DNA of 64,000 nt from positions 41,342,116-41,406,115 of the forward strand of contig NC_058190.1 in the NCBI RefSeq assembly GCF_907165205.1, written 5' to 3'. The stretch is from Coccinella septempunctata. Lineage: Eukaryota > Arthropoda > Insecta > Coleoptera > Coccinellidae. Below the pieces are notes generated by a model that was not told where the DNA came from, searched no databases, and saw only the letters and a program-made list of their open reading frames with translations. Positions 24,655 through 36,399 of the stretch are shown in pieces (positions within the stretch are counted from its first letter, which is position 1; each line of letters begins with the position of its first letter). The position numbers and the translations under genes are program-made.

Positions 24655-27600
24655 GGTGAGGCGCACAACACACCACTTTAACACGACATATAGGACAACG
24701 GAAAGGCTCCAAGCTGGTGCACACGGCCGTCTTCTTCTACGAGCACTGTGTAGACAAGAAACCGAGAGCACCAGGTCTGTCCTGTGTGTGTATGTGTGAT
24801 AGTGGGTTTCAAGTCGTTCGACTCGAATCAGTTTCGTCATACGCAAATCCTTATTTGTCTCTTTCAAATTGCTCGGACTTTTGTCCGAAGATTTATGTGT
24901 CTGGGGGTGTTGTAATAGACGAAACGGTAGATCTGAGATCTTATTTGTGTGTATTTGGGTATTGATGGCTGTCACCTTAAGATGATCAGGATTTATTGAA
25001 GTATTTGGTGTTTTGGTCAAATCAGGATTGAATTCACGTCATCCAAGAATAATGAATAGGAATATTCCTAACAGGGTCACTCTTTCGTGGGTGCTCATCT
25101 GATGCTGATACTTATTTGAATTTCTCATGCGAAGTTAATGCGTTTTCAGATGTATGTATTTTTCCATCTCTATCAGGGGGCCTGTTCCGATATTGCTGCT
25201 AGTACTGGCCCGCAATCGAATAACAATAGAACTCGAACGACTGGGCCAATAGGCATCGTTTCTGAAATACTGACAGTACTGTTCAGGAATATCGGAACAG
25301 ACGGTATAGCATCGAACTGAAATCCAACATATGCATCTCAATTCGAAAACTATGTAGAGTTTCAACATTTGGCTCAAATTGATCCAACAGTTCCTTGGAA
25401 ATTGATATCATACTTTGTCGAATCGACCACTGAAATCTCCATTTCTAACGATAGTATCAAACTGAAACTCAGCATATGCCTTTTCAGTTTTTTGATGAAT
25501 GACAGAGGAATGATTTAACCCAAATTCTGGAAAGGGTTGCCCATTGAGAAAAAATTGATTGGAAGACTTTTCTCTAAATTTTCGAAGATATGAGAAGCAA
25601 TAACGGATCTTCTTCAGGTAAACTCTGGAAGTTTCTCTAGAGAGACTAAAGAGTTATATTTTAATGTGGATGCCTGATGCTTACAAATGTTGAAGAAATC
25701 AACTGGTGGAGGTACATATATATACAAGGTACCTATACTGGAAACTGGAATAGTCTGAAAAGTTTTGGACCTAATTTAACTAAAAATAAAAAAGTTGGAC
25801 TAACTTTCGATTTACAGAGTGTCAAAGATGAATGTGAAGCTCACTGGTTAGAATTTTTAAGAATTTCGTGAAGCCTATACCTATTTTCGTTTTGTGCTTC
25901 TATAATAGAAGGATGAACAAAGATAGTTTCAACTCGATCAGTTTTAAACCATCCATTTTCTTATGAGAATTGCGGAGTTAATTCAGCCTGAATGAACTTT
26001 TCCAATCTTGATTGAAATTGACATTTTTTCTATGTGTTTATTCGATCATTGAGATACCTTAACTCCTTTATTAAAGTTTGGATAGCATTTTTTAGAAAAG
26101 GAAACTAAGAGAATTTCCTTTGGGGAGAGATCGTGTGTGTGAAGTGATTGGCCAAGCAGTTCAAAACCTAAATTTTGGATTTTCCTATTCTCCATGATAA
26201 ACTCTTCGTGTTAAAATGTTTTTTTCTGCAATTGCTGCCTCAGCTTATCGAGTGATTATGAGTATTGTATGTTTCTGTAAAATTTGCACAAACATTAGAA
26301 ACGTTATTGCCAATTATATGTTTCCAACTTGATCAGATTTGTATTTTTGAAAAATTTTCCTCGCGAGAAACCAAGCAGCGCTTTGTGTGTTCAGTGGAAA
26401 ACGACTCTGTTTATAAATTAGAAGAAGCGCATGACTTCGCACCATCAGTGTTTTTATTTTTATAATTAGGATGATTCACATTGATTGAATTCATGTATGT
26501 GCTTTCTCTATAAATTCTTCAGTTTTTCAGTGAAAATTTTATTTCTCACGAAAGTTACCTACACTTTTTTTTCATGTACGAGAAATGAAAAAATGGAATT
26601 AAAAAAATTACTCTACCAACTCGAAGCACGATAAAATAGGTTGAGACAGTCCATTGAACTTAAAACATTTATGGATCATTTAGGTAATATGTATAGTCTA
26701 CTTATGCAATAAAAAATTTGTTCCAATTGGCTTTTACGGGATGACTGAGATATACGAATTCAGTCGTAACATTTGATTAGTAATAGTCATTAAAGTTATT
26801 TCCCTTTCTCGCTATTCTATCGCACCTATTCGGGCAAAGCATTTCCATGGGTTCAAATTAGGTCCCAAACTATGAGCAATACAAAGGCATAATTTGAAGT
26901 GAAGTCTTTTTCGCGCCTACTATTTGTCTCATCATTGATAACATTAGAAATAATAGGTAAACCTTTCAGAAACCATTATAAAAAATCTATAAACACTGAA
27001 ATTTTATACAATTCCTCAGCAGATGGGATTTTATGCAAGGAGTATTTTGGTTTATTATTTCCAATAATCCAATGATGAATCTTATTGGAACCAAACTGTA
27101 CCTACATATTTTGAGACTGCATATAAAACCGAATGAAACATTCGCCCTCATAATCATAATTGAGAGCGCGTCACTTTGAACAAAAGCTTAAAGGAAAAAT
27201 AAATAGAAGCCCAGAAAGTATAACATCAACATTTTTATGTTCCTTCCTTCTATCACAACCTATTTTCAGAACGAGAAAAGAATAAATTGGTCACCCACTA
27301 GAGCTAAATTGGTGCGGAGATAGAGTCACACTTCATTTACATTTGATGAGATTAGCGTTGATGCCACTGACGAACGACATTAAAATGCAGTTCCTCAAAA
27401 CGGCTCTTTTGAAATATTGGGCTTCTAGCATAATTGCTCTTCTATTTTTAAACTTATTTCCTATCTGTTGGAACAATCTATTTCTCACAGTATATCAAAG
27501 AATCATAAATCACCAAATTTATGTTCGTGGTTAATCTCATTCGGAACGATTTAACAGATCTGTAGGTGAACGAAAATAACAATTTAAACAGATGCTTTCG

Positions 27601-28500
27601 CTTTGAATCTATAAAGCAAGTCTTCATGGAGCATTTGATGATACCCATCAATCTGAGGAGGAAAATATGTTGACTCAATTCATTCTCTTCAATACTATAA
27701 ATGATTTGATTTGATTTATATTGATGTGATGGACCTGAATAAGTATAGTGCTTTTAGTTTTTTGGTTAAATTGACTGATGAGATCCCTCTGTGAAAGACG
27801 AAAAGATTTAAAGAAAAGCGCAAACAAAAATGTTTACTATATGTCAAAAATAAATAAAATTGATTCATTTCACCTCATATTCAGATCTTAATTAAATCAA
27901 TGACTATCAATGAATGTAATTGGGCCATGGATTAACCCAGAGTTCCTATGAAATAGGACCTAAAATAAAGGCATACAATCTCATTGGAAGATGGTGTTCA
28001 CGTGAATGTCGTTTTCATGGTGGGTTCATGCAGAGCTTCTAAGAACAAGGACCAAAGATTATAGAGTTTATAATCTTTGGACAAGGACCTAAGAAATTGA
28101 CCATCTAAATGGGCAGATCTGAAACCAACACCATCTGTCAAGTAGATTGGTCCCTTTCTTAGGTACCAACTATCAGTTCTTATATAGTATAACTCTGTAT
28201 GCTGTATGAACCCTACCTTATGGTGGGTGAAAGCCATCTGCCAATGTATGGTAGCTTTATAAGGTCTTAGTTCTTAGTAACTCTTTAAAGGAACCACCCT
28301 CAGAATTGGCTCATTTCTTAGGTCTTCTTAGGAATCTGCACGAACTTGTAATTGAACTCACTTAGGACATTTTGGATAATAACACTATTCAACAAGGGTT
28401 CTCCCACCTAAGAGATTTATATTTTTTTTGTTAGGTATCCCTCACCTTATTACAAAAATAATAGTACTCGCGTTTGTTTAGCTTCCGTTATCAAAATAAA
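24655..28500. other. thrombospondin 5' flank and intergenic; no gene seen
   Basis: The thrombospondin promoter and 5' UTR should lie in roughly the first 300-500 bases (24655-25100). I see no clear TATA box there. An imperfect inverted repeat at about 25177-25312 (gggcctgttccgatatt against aatatcggaacagac) may be a small MITE. The remainder is AT-rich with frequent stops and shows no coding signal. Confidence 0.5.
28017..28300. mobile_element. GAGTTTATGC-type MITE, diverged copy 2
   Basis: The left end atggtgggttcatgcagagc is followed by ttctaagaacaaggacc; the right part has aggtcttagttcttagtaac. An internal hairpin ccaaagatta...taatctttgg occurs near 28050-28080. It resembles the elements at 20669 and 54596. 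Confidence 0.5.
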
Positions 28501-28563
28501 AGACATGCGTGAATTGTCCATGTTCGTACTTCTGTACCCTACGATACTTTATAAAATAAACAA

Positions 28564-29082
28564 ACTATTGAAACAAGTTCAGTTTCTGGCAGCATTGAAT
28601 GACTTTGAAAAAGAAGCCTGGTTGTCCTTTGTAGAAGTGACCAAAAATTTTCTTGGCAATCAAAAATCTCCACAATATGTAAATATCGTCAAAACGATGT
28701 TACTGGCTCATCAAAAAATGGGATGCAACATGTCCTTAAAGCCCGTTTGCAACAGCCGAGAATTCTCTGGAGAATTCTCTACAAAATTCTCGCAAGAAAA
28801 CGGCAGAGATTATTTTGTATGCAAGTGAACACAGAATTCTACCGAAAGTGCGTATGCAACGGTATATAATTCACGGCGCATGAATTTTCGAGCAAATTCT
28901 CTAGAGAATTCTCGGCTGTTGCAAACGGGCTTAAAAATACACTTTTTGCGATCACATATTAATTTCTTTCCACAAAATATGGGAGCCGTAAGTGACGAGC
29001 ATGGAGAGCGATTCCATCAAGACATCGCGTCATTCGAAAAACGCTACCAAGGCAAAGGGGAACCCTCTATGCTTGCTGATTA
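28564..29082 (+). pseudogene. transposon-associated insect ORF fragment, split by a MITE
   Basis: The two halves (28564-28739 and 28932-29082) encode LAALNDFEKEAWLSFVEVTK, then NFLGNQKSP and LLAHQKMGCNMSLK, continuing as IHFLRSHINFFPQNMGAVSD, then EHGERFHQDIASFEKRYQGK. From memory, proteins with FFPQN-x-GAVSDEHGERFHQDI occur in many insects as repetitive, uncharacterised, probably transposon-derived genes; I cannot verify that here. The interruption is exactly MITE 28740-28931 plus one target copy. After ADY the similarity stops where the left arm of a hairpin repeat begins. It is not expected to make protein. Confidence 0.65.
28740..28931. mobile_element. Harbinger-like MITE, copy 2 (inside an ORF)
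   Basis: 192 bp, with perfect-looking tips agcccgtttgcaacagccga and ...gctgttgcaaacgggct, flanked by TAA at 28737-28739 and 28932-28934. It has the same length as copy 3 (41880-42071), which lies in the opposite orientation. Confidence 0.88.
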
Positions 29083-29508
29083 CACTGATCGACAAAATTA
29101 TAGCTTTGTTCTCCCACCTAAGGAAAATATATATATTTTTAATCTCCGTAGCCAAGGTATAAACGCACGATAAATAAAAAGTGGAAGTTAGCTCTTGTTG
29201 TTTTTTAATAATTATATTCATAATTTTTAACAAAATAAATTATTAATGATCCATCGTTAGAGAAAGACTGGAGTCGTCCTACAGCAGAAAAGACAAAAGA
29301 TCTAAGCGATTGGAATCTTTTACACCATTGCAAATATTATAATGCATTGTTTTTGTTAAAAATCATGAATATAATTATTAAAAAACAACAAGAGCTAACT
29401 TCCACTTTTTATTTATCGTGCGTTTATACCTTGGCTACGGAGATTAAAAATATATATATTTTCCTTAGGTGGGAGAACAAAGCTATAATTTTGTCGATCA
29501 GTGTAATT
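29083..29508. repeat. long inverted repeat (arms about 150 bp, spacer about 120 bp)
   Basis: Left arm 29083-29231 (from attacactgatcgacaaaat to aatttttaacaaaa) and right arm 29350-29508 (from ttttgttaaaaatcatgaat to attttgtcgatcagtgtaat) are near-perfect reverse complements. It is a fold-back element or MITE inserted at the end of the split ORF. Non-coding. Confidence 0.85.
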
Positions 29509-29509
29509 A

Positions 29510-30690
29510 GTGTTCGAGTCAGCTTCCATGAGTTTTATGCTCTCCCATATAGGGCCAGTCCATAAAAAAGCGATCAAAAGTCTAGCGAAACCTGCTGTGA
29601 AAATTTCAGATTCCACAACTAAAAATACATAGCTACATATACATAGCTGAATTGTGGCATAACATGTACTTTTGTAGAAAAATAAATTGTGTCCCAATAT
29701 ATTTGTATATCATAAATGATATTAACTTCGAATTGCTCGAAAACTGGTATCACACATTTGAAATATAAAACTTTTCGAGTAAAGTTTGATGAAAAATTAA
29801 AAGGAAATAATTTTATATAGATTTCGGAAATAAACGTATTGAATTTGCGATGTTTTTGATCTGACCCTTTTGAGTATTCAATAGATAGTTTATATTCAAG
29901 GTTTTGACTTAATTTCATTGTGATATTCGAACATTGACATTAAAATAACCATATGAAATAGACGAGGAGTTACTCAAGATTGTTTTTCCCAAATAGGAGG
30001 TTGAGTAAGAAATGTTTGAATCAGTAAATTCAAATTAAATTTTACTTCATTATGATTTGATTACTTATTCATTCAAAAAACATGTTTTTCTATCTTCTAT
30101 TCAAATATTTATCCAGGTCATCAACGTAGAAGCGAATGTTTATTTATCAGATAAGTGTAAAATTATATGAACTGTATTATTATGTATATGATGAAAAAAT
30201 AAAATACAGTGGTGCAAAGATTATAATCTTTGCAGTGATGGTTCCAGAAGTAATTTTTGGGGGGGGCTAATTTTATAGTTGAAACTCTGTAAGGTGTTGA
30301 TATAAAATAGGTACCTTATATATTTTTAAAATTAAAATATGAGCTAAGTATATGTTGAAAAAACTACTTTGAAGCTTATCCTTACCATTATCTCTCAAGT
30401 TCTCTCTAGTAATAAATCTCGAAAATTCTTCGTTTGGAATTTGTGAATTTGTTTATTTCATCCCACAATTCTCAATATTCAGGTGGTGTCTGCTATTGGG
30501 ATATTGATTTTGAATGGTATATTCTTGAGTTTCGTACCAAAATCAATCTACCTGAGATTCTAAGAGAAGCAGGCTTGGTTGCTAGACGTTTTTTATCAGT
30601 CCGATGCAATATAATAATACTACAAACTATGGAAACGTCACTGACGTTTCAGAAACAAAATATTGCCAAATATTTAAGTCTTAAAAAAGG
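29510..30690. other. intergenic; nothing recognisable
   Basis: AT-rich, with a short perfect palindrome at about 30215-30237 (tgcaaagattataatctttgca). The last part may be the 5' UTR of the COX6C-like gene: a possible 53-bp intron runs from a GT at 30690 to the AG at 30741-30742, directly before the ATG. Confidence 0.4.
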
Positions 30691-30742
30691 TAATTTTGCC
30701 TTTTACTCTGTTATTTCGAGTGTATCCACATTAATATTTCAG

Positions 30743-31016
30743 ATGACCAATAAGCCATATATGTTCAACATGTTGGTTGAGCAGTCAATTAGAAATATAG
30801 CGAAAGCAGGGGTATTTTCAGCTGTATGTGGATACCTCTTCTGGAAATTCCGTTGCGATAGGCAGAAGAGAATTTATCGCGAGTTCCATGAGTAAATCGA
30901 ATCATATACATATAATAGTAAAGTGCTTACTGTAATACCATACTTTTTTCAGGAATTATGATATCGACAAAGAATTTGAGAGAATGAGAGCTAAAAACCT
31001 GTTTCAATCCTGTTGA
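30743..31016 (+). CDS. cytochrome c oxidase subunit 6C-like paralogue (two exons)
   Basis: Small inner-mitochondrial-membrane protein of the COX6C family, which supports complex IV assembly or stability. Exons 30743-30891 and 30953-31016 give 70 aa. It has one hydrophobic segment (AKAGVFSAVCGYLFW) followed by a basic patch (KFRCDRQKRIYREFHE) and the conserved tail NYDIDKEFERMRAKNLFQSC. The intron splits the codon after two bases, the same place as in the COX6C gene at 36091, showing common descent. The N-terminal half differs strongly from that copy. AATAAA stands at 31096-31101. The frame is open upstream of the ATG to 30434, but that part resembles nothing and an acceptor AG abuts the ATG. 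It may be a tissue-specific (for example testis) isoform; that is inference. Confidence 0.85.
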
Positions 31017-31323
31017 TTACCTGAATACTGAAATCTGCTATTGTTTGTTCGTTTTATTAGCTTTAAAAAGACTAACATTTTTAATGTGTTTGCTCAATAA
31101 ACATAGTTATTTGTTAATCTATCCCATCTACATTATGAAAAAATCTTTTTTCCATTCCACATTGGTATAAAAAAGAGAAATGAACAAAAATACATATAAA
31201 ACTTCAAATTTATTCAGCAAATGGATAACACATTATAAAATTATTTTCTAACTATTTTAACAGATATCAATAATAATACTAGATATAATAATTTCTTCAT
31301 TTTAAAAAAAATATGCTCTATTA

Positions 31324-34300
31324 TCACTCGAGATCTATCAACAATGGACTGTCCAATGCACCAGATCCTGCAGCCACGCCACCTTCATCTGATGAACTCA
31401 ATTTTGTTCTGAGCATGTGGCCCACTTGGCGGTTCACAAGAATTTTTTGCGAGTCTCTGCAACAGCAATCATTGGAATGTTAATAAAATCAGATGTAGAA
31501 ACTGAAATATTTGGAAAACTTGATCGGGTGGAGGTTTATTCTATAAGTAAATTATTCTTCCTTTTAGAAAAGTTACCAGCTGAAATACTCAATCCGAGCT
31601 TTAACAGATGGCAGATTTCAACTAAATTGAATATAATTACCCAATCACGACTCCATAAATGCCGAGTTCTGAGATAACATCTACCAGGTCCGGTAGATCA
31701 CCATCTCCTGGACGTACTATGTAGGACTTGGAAATTGGAGGATGTATTCTTTCCATTAATATCCAAGCAGTCCTCTCTTTACTATTTTTCATTTCTAACA
31801 TTGCTTTCCTCACATCTGCTCCATATATATTATTGCCACCCCCTTCTCTCTGAGGTTTTAGAACAAATCTTGAAACAGAGAGTGAGACTACAAGAAACAA
31901 TACAACCTAAAAACTAACCTTTCCGGTTCATCCAAAGCCATTTGGACTGCTTGGTCGCCGAACTCATCGAAGTCCAAACTATATAAACCTGTGAAAATTT
32001 CCTTGATAGCTTCTATCTTCTTAGCTTCTGTCAAAAACATATCCAATGCTCCACTCCTGGCTAATGCCTGCTGTACTTTTTTCGTTCCAGCTAGATGATA
32101 CTGAATGGAGGGACATTTGATTGCTTGAGATCTGTAATGAAAATGTTTTTGTCAATCATAAATTCCTAAGCAATTTGCACAATACATGGAAAATAACAAA
32201 ATTCTAACTTTATTCACCTTTCTATTAACAGTCTTGCATCCCACTCTTTTTTAGTAGGATAAGCTTCAGGTTCATATCCCGATCTAAAGTAAACTACAGC
32301 AATATGCACATCTCCTCTAAAAAAAATTCATTATAACTTGTGATTATCAGTTCAATCCACAAGGAAGGTAGCTTACATCATTAATTCATTGTTTGGTCCC
32401 AATCTAGCTATCTTAGCAATTTCAACCAAAGTTTTTCTCACAACTTTAGTCTGTGGACTCAATTTATAAATTTCAAATTCGTGAAATCTTTGATCACAAA
32501 TATTAATTGTTACTTCTTCTACAACAAATAGTATCGCTGCATTTTCATTCCCATATATTTTCCAGGCCTCAATTAAACCTCCACATAAACCCTCAAGAGC
32601 ATTGTTTTCTGGCAACTGAAATTATTTTAATAAAACTCATCGAGTCAATTCAAATTGCATATCATAGTGTCCCTTACATTGACGTTTTGGTCCCCGTATC
32701 CAAGTTGATGTAAAACAAACCTACAACAGATTATTGTTATAGAAATTCTTGAAAGTATCTTTTTCAAAAAACAAAAATTAGTGAAATTATTGCAGTATTC
32801 AAATTTTTGGAATAGGCAGTAATGAAACAACCAAGTCATGTCCCTGTTTCGCCTTTTATGGTCAAATGCTCCATCAGGGCTAAATTCCTCAAGACAAATA
32901 TTATAATTTGAAACAAGAATGAAATGAATCCAGGAGTAACCTTTCATACAATCAGAAAATTTGAAATTTTGTTAATAAGGATCAATATAGTCGTTGAATA
33001 TACTCAACAAAATTTGTGGCATCTTCCATATGATGGCAATACTCAAACTCAAAATATTTCGTGGACAGAAAAAAAAATGATATTTTCCATATTTCATTCA
33101 AAATGTATTCATCAGACAAGATTCTTCATATTAGTAGTAACAAAAAACAGATTTACCAAAACTGACTAATTCACTAGTTACATGCACATGTCAAATAACG
33201 AAGATGAAAAATCATAAATTGAAATGAATTCATAAATATTCAAATGTAATCATAAAATACTGTGTGTTTAAGAATGAATATTCCTGCAAAAGAAAAAAGC
33301 ATAGCATGGTGGGTTGGAAATGAAAGAAATTTACTTTTCAAATGTGGATGTTAGTAAAAATGATTACTATACCTAGAAGAGGAGGATCTGCGTATACTTA
33401 AACCTGCCAAACTTGAAGCAATAGTATTTATTTCCACCTGTTTGATTGAATTAGATGTTTTTGTATTCACCATATAGTCAGAACGTAACAAACCTAGGCT
33501 GATGCGCTGAAAAAAAAAAGTCGAAAAGCACATGAATAATGATGAAATTTTCCTCCTTATCCTAATGTTTGAATCATTGTTGGATTTAGATCATTTTTAT
33601 GATTACATTATAGATATTAATAAATTTAATAATTATTAGCAACCCAACAAGAGTACAAAAAAATTTCATGCACATACTATGTATTACCTAAAAACATCTG
33701 AAAAAATATTTTAAGAATATTCAATGCAGCTTTGGGTGAATCTTCCTATTATCAAGAGGGTTATTTCATTAAGATATTTTTGATGGCACTGACTCTTACA
33801 GCGGAAATTAAATACTAGATGAGATGAATTCACAGTTTGAAGTCATAGTGTGATAGGAATGGTATCCCGTTGTAATTTTGGCTTCCTTATTTTCATAGGA
33901 GTATTATGGAGCTTTGATAAAAAAGAATTTCATTACAGAAACAGATATAACAAGATTGTAGATTTCTGAAGAGAGGAAACTGTAATGTGTAGTCTCCATA
34001 AAAGATTGACTATTTGGGCACCATGCCTGTCAACTATCGATTTAGGTTGTTGACATTTTCTGTGAATCACAGTTGCTTCAGTTTGATTTCTATTGAAATA
34101 ATTAACAGGATGTTTCTTGAAATTAGAACAGAGTATTCTAACAGTTAACAGTAAAAAACTGAAGTAAGCTTAAAACTGAAAATGAGATTGTGGAACTGTA
34201 ACCAGATTTTTTCGCACATAATAATTATTTATTCACACATAATTTCATCCCGAGAGAGAGACAAATATGTTACACAGTGTCATATCTCATTTTCAAGGAA

Positions 34301-35603
34301 TTCAAATACTATTCCAGTTCAAAAATTATCCTGTTTAGTGGATGTGCAATACTTTGACTGCAATATTTTAATACAAGCAAAAAGTTGGAGGAAACAGTAC
34401 AAGAAATAGTCAGATCGAAAAAAATTGCAAAATAAAATATTACTTTTGTCAAATTGATACCTTCTTGATAAATATATATATAAGAAACAAGTATTTTGAA
34501 ATTAGAGGAAGCCCAATAAATAATACAGAAGAACAAAACAAGCCAAGCATGGTTAATGAACATAGGTTTCGAACAAACTTGTTCAAGATTATTCTAAATT
34601 GCTTAGTTGAATACCATTAGTTATTTCTAGCTTGAAGTTAGTCAGTTTTTTTGTCATCTCTTGTGTCCTAAGTAGAGATGTTTTTTTACCTATGTATTTC
34701 TGCTGATACTGGACCCAACCAGCCAAAGCCCGAGGCAATAGAATTGATTTCCACCTGTTTACAGCAACTAAATGGGATGGGTATAGTCTCCAGCATCAAA
34801 TCAGACCGCAAAAGCGCCAAACTGATAGGCTAGCACAATAAATGAGTTATATAAAATAACAAGAAGCTAAGAACTATCACAAATTGATTAAAAGTGAAAA
34901 AGTAATTAATGAAAAAATGATCAAACCAAATTTGTTTCTCAGTTGCAGCAAGATAGCTGTCTTATTACAGATATAATAATTTGCAATATTTGAAAAGGCA
35001 CCTTACTTCATTGCATTTCAATTTCTAACCTAAATATATAAATATCATGCTACAAAACCATGACTAGCAGAGTTTTCAGAACTTCAACTGATCAAATTAG
35101 ATTGCCTTCATACCATTATTCCAATGGGAATATTAGAATAAACTATTTCAAATGACAAGAATATTAATGATAAAACATTTAATACCAAATCCAACAATTC
35201 ATCTGAAGAAAAAATACAATTGTATTTTGGTTCTCACCTGTGTAATTCCTTCATTCTGGACAGTTTCGAAAATTTTAAATAGATTTCCAGTAAATTCATC
35301 AACTTGTATAGTTTCTCTCAAACATTCTGTAAGGAACAACTGATCATGGGCAACTCGATGCATAAGTTCATTCAGAATAGGCTGCAAAGCAATAGCTTTA
35401 TTGAATTCCTTTCTTGGAAAACATGATGGTATCAAAATGTAAGGAGCAATTTGAACGGAATCTTTGGAAAAGTTTTTTTTATTTCTCATGGCTGCTCCAT
35501 GCATTATGGCCCAGTCTCTCGACTTATTAACAATTTCCTTGAGCTGTTCATCAGGAATAGGCACAGGAATTGGATTTGGTAAATACACTGGATCCAAAGA
35601 CAT
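31324..35603 (-). CDS. Gss: glutathione synthetase, eight coding exons plus an alternative exon 2
   Basis: Cytosolic ATP-dependent ligase that joins gamma-glutamylcysteine and glycine, the second step of glutathione synthesis; works as a dimer. Exons in transcript order: 35238-35603, then either 34690-34829 (2a) or 33373-33506 (2b), 32678-32720, 32377-32615, 32218-32316, 31919-32131, 31641-31868, 31324-31456. With 2a the CDS is 1461 nt (486 aa), with 2b 1455 nt (484 aa), against about 474 in human. Landmarks: LLRSD and KQVEIN (substrate and magnesium site), LAGTKKVQQAL (ATP-binding Lys), GLYSLD, RFVLKPQREGGGNN (glycine-rich loop), LMERI, VGHMLRTK and EGGVAAG (alanine-rich lid). The ATG at 35603 begins MSLDPVYLPNP. 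All junctions agree in phase. A poly-A signal (TTTATT on this strand) lies at 31209-31214. Confidence 0.95.
33373..33506 (-). CDS. Gss: glutathione synthetase alternative exon 2b
   Basis: 134 nt with the same phases as 2a (starts in phase 0, leaves two bases, ctag|gtatag). It encodes RISLGLLRSDYMVN, then KQVEINTIASSLAGL and ends RRSSSS(R). The acceptor is a strong pyrimidine tract (ctttttttttttcag). It is closer than 2a to the family consensus at LGLLRSDYM and EINTIASS. Using both 2a and 2b, or neither, shifts the frame. Confidence 0.85.
34690..34829 (-). CDS. Gss: glutathione synthetase alternative exon 2a
   Basis: 140 nt, phase 0 at the start and two bases over at the end (catag|gtaaaa). 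It encodes PISLALLRSDLMLE, a middle segment, then KQVEINSIASGFGWL and ends SAEIH(R). Acceptor gtgctag. It aligns across its full length with exon 2b and with the LGLxRSDYM...EINTI region of the family. It keeps the Glu and Asn of KQVEIN that bind magnesium and substrate in the human enzyme, but carries Gly-Phe-Gly-Trp where 2b has Ser-Leu-Ala-Gly. Confidence 0.85.
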
Positions 35604-36090
35604 TTTCAACGAATAATTTTTCGGAGATAAAAAAACAAGTCTAATTCACGAAAAACTTGAGAATAATGTTACAACATATTACATTACTAATCAAATAATA
35701 ATAATGTTATCAGAAACTGATGATGAGACGAAAATTTTAAGTTTTTAGTTCAAGTTCAAACATTTGAAGGTTTTTGACAGCAAATCTACCGCTGAGTGTT
35801 TTGACCTACTGCAGCCGTGTGTATGACCTATTTTTTTTCTATGCTCAAGTAGAGTGTACGTATGATCTGTGTCACTACTGTCACTGTGTTCATTAAAAAA
35901 AAATCATTTCTCAAAAAAGATTTAAGGATTTCCTTCACCGATCCTGAATTTTTGTGAGTAGAGAAGTAGTAATGTATTGAATCGATTAATAATGCAATTA
36001 AGGTCCTTGAAAATAAATTGCTATTGCTTGTTCATCTTTGGTTGAAAATTGAACTTTCTTATGTAATCTGTTGCAGAATCATCAATAGGC
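35604..36090. promoter_or_regulatory. divergent promoter region between glutathione synthetase and COX6C
   Basis: The two start codons are 487 bp apart and point away from each other. A probable COX6C 5' UTR intron runs from GT at 35954 (tttttgtgagta) to AG at 36076, so the shared upstream region is only about 350 bp. I see no convincing TATA box. Shared regulation is inferred from spacing only. Confidence 0.5.
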
Positions 36091-36389
36091 ATGGCTGGTG
36101 ATAAAGTTTTACCTAAACCTCAACTCAGAGGTCTTCTCAGATCACAAATTAAAGTGAATTTGATTGTTATGAGTGTCATAGCAGTAGGTGCAGTGGCTCT
36201 CCAAAAAGTATTTATTAACGATAGAAGAAAGCAAGTGTACGCTGACTTCTATAAGTAAGTATCATCTTCCAGTAACTCCATCGTAATTTTGACATTTTAA
36301 TATTCATTTAAAATTATCATTTCAGGAACTATGATATTGACAAAGAATTTGAGAGAATGAAAGCTAAGGGATTATTCGATTCCTGTTAA
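36091..36389 (+). CDS. cytochrome c oxidase subunit 6C (cyclope-type)
   Basis: Nuclear-encoded subunit of complex IV in the inner mitochondrial membrane. Exons 36091-36254 and 36326-36389 give 75 aa starting MAGDKVLPKPQLRGLLRSQI. One membrane helix (VNLIVMSVIAVGAVALQKVF) is followed by NDRRKQVYADFYK and the family tail NYDIDKEFERMKAKGLFDSC, TAA at 36387-36389. The length and topology fit COX6C. The intron splits a Lys codon after two bases, as in the paralogue at 30743. AATAAA at 36616-36621. This copy has the normal-looking N terminus and is probably the general-purpose gene. Confidence 0.92.
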
Positions 36390-36399
36390 ATTCAGCCAT

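Noticed and set aside
24655..25020. Upstream in-frame extension of the thrombospondin start (to 25020)
   Set aside because: The extension is polar and would bury the signal peptide inside the protein; the ATG at 24654 gives a normal secretion signal.
30434..30742. Open frame running into the COX6C-like gene from upstream
   Set aside because: It resembles nothing in the family, and an acceptor AG sits directly before the ATG at 30743; the paralogue also starts at the corresponding short N terminus.
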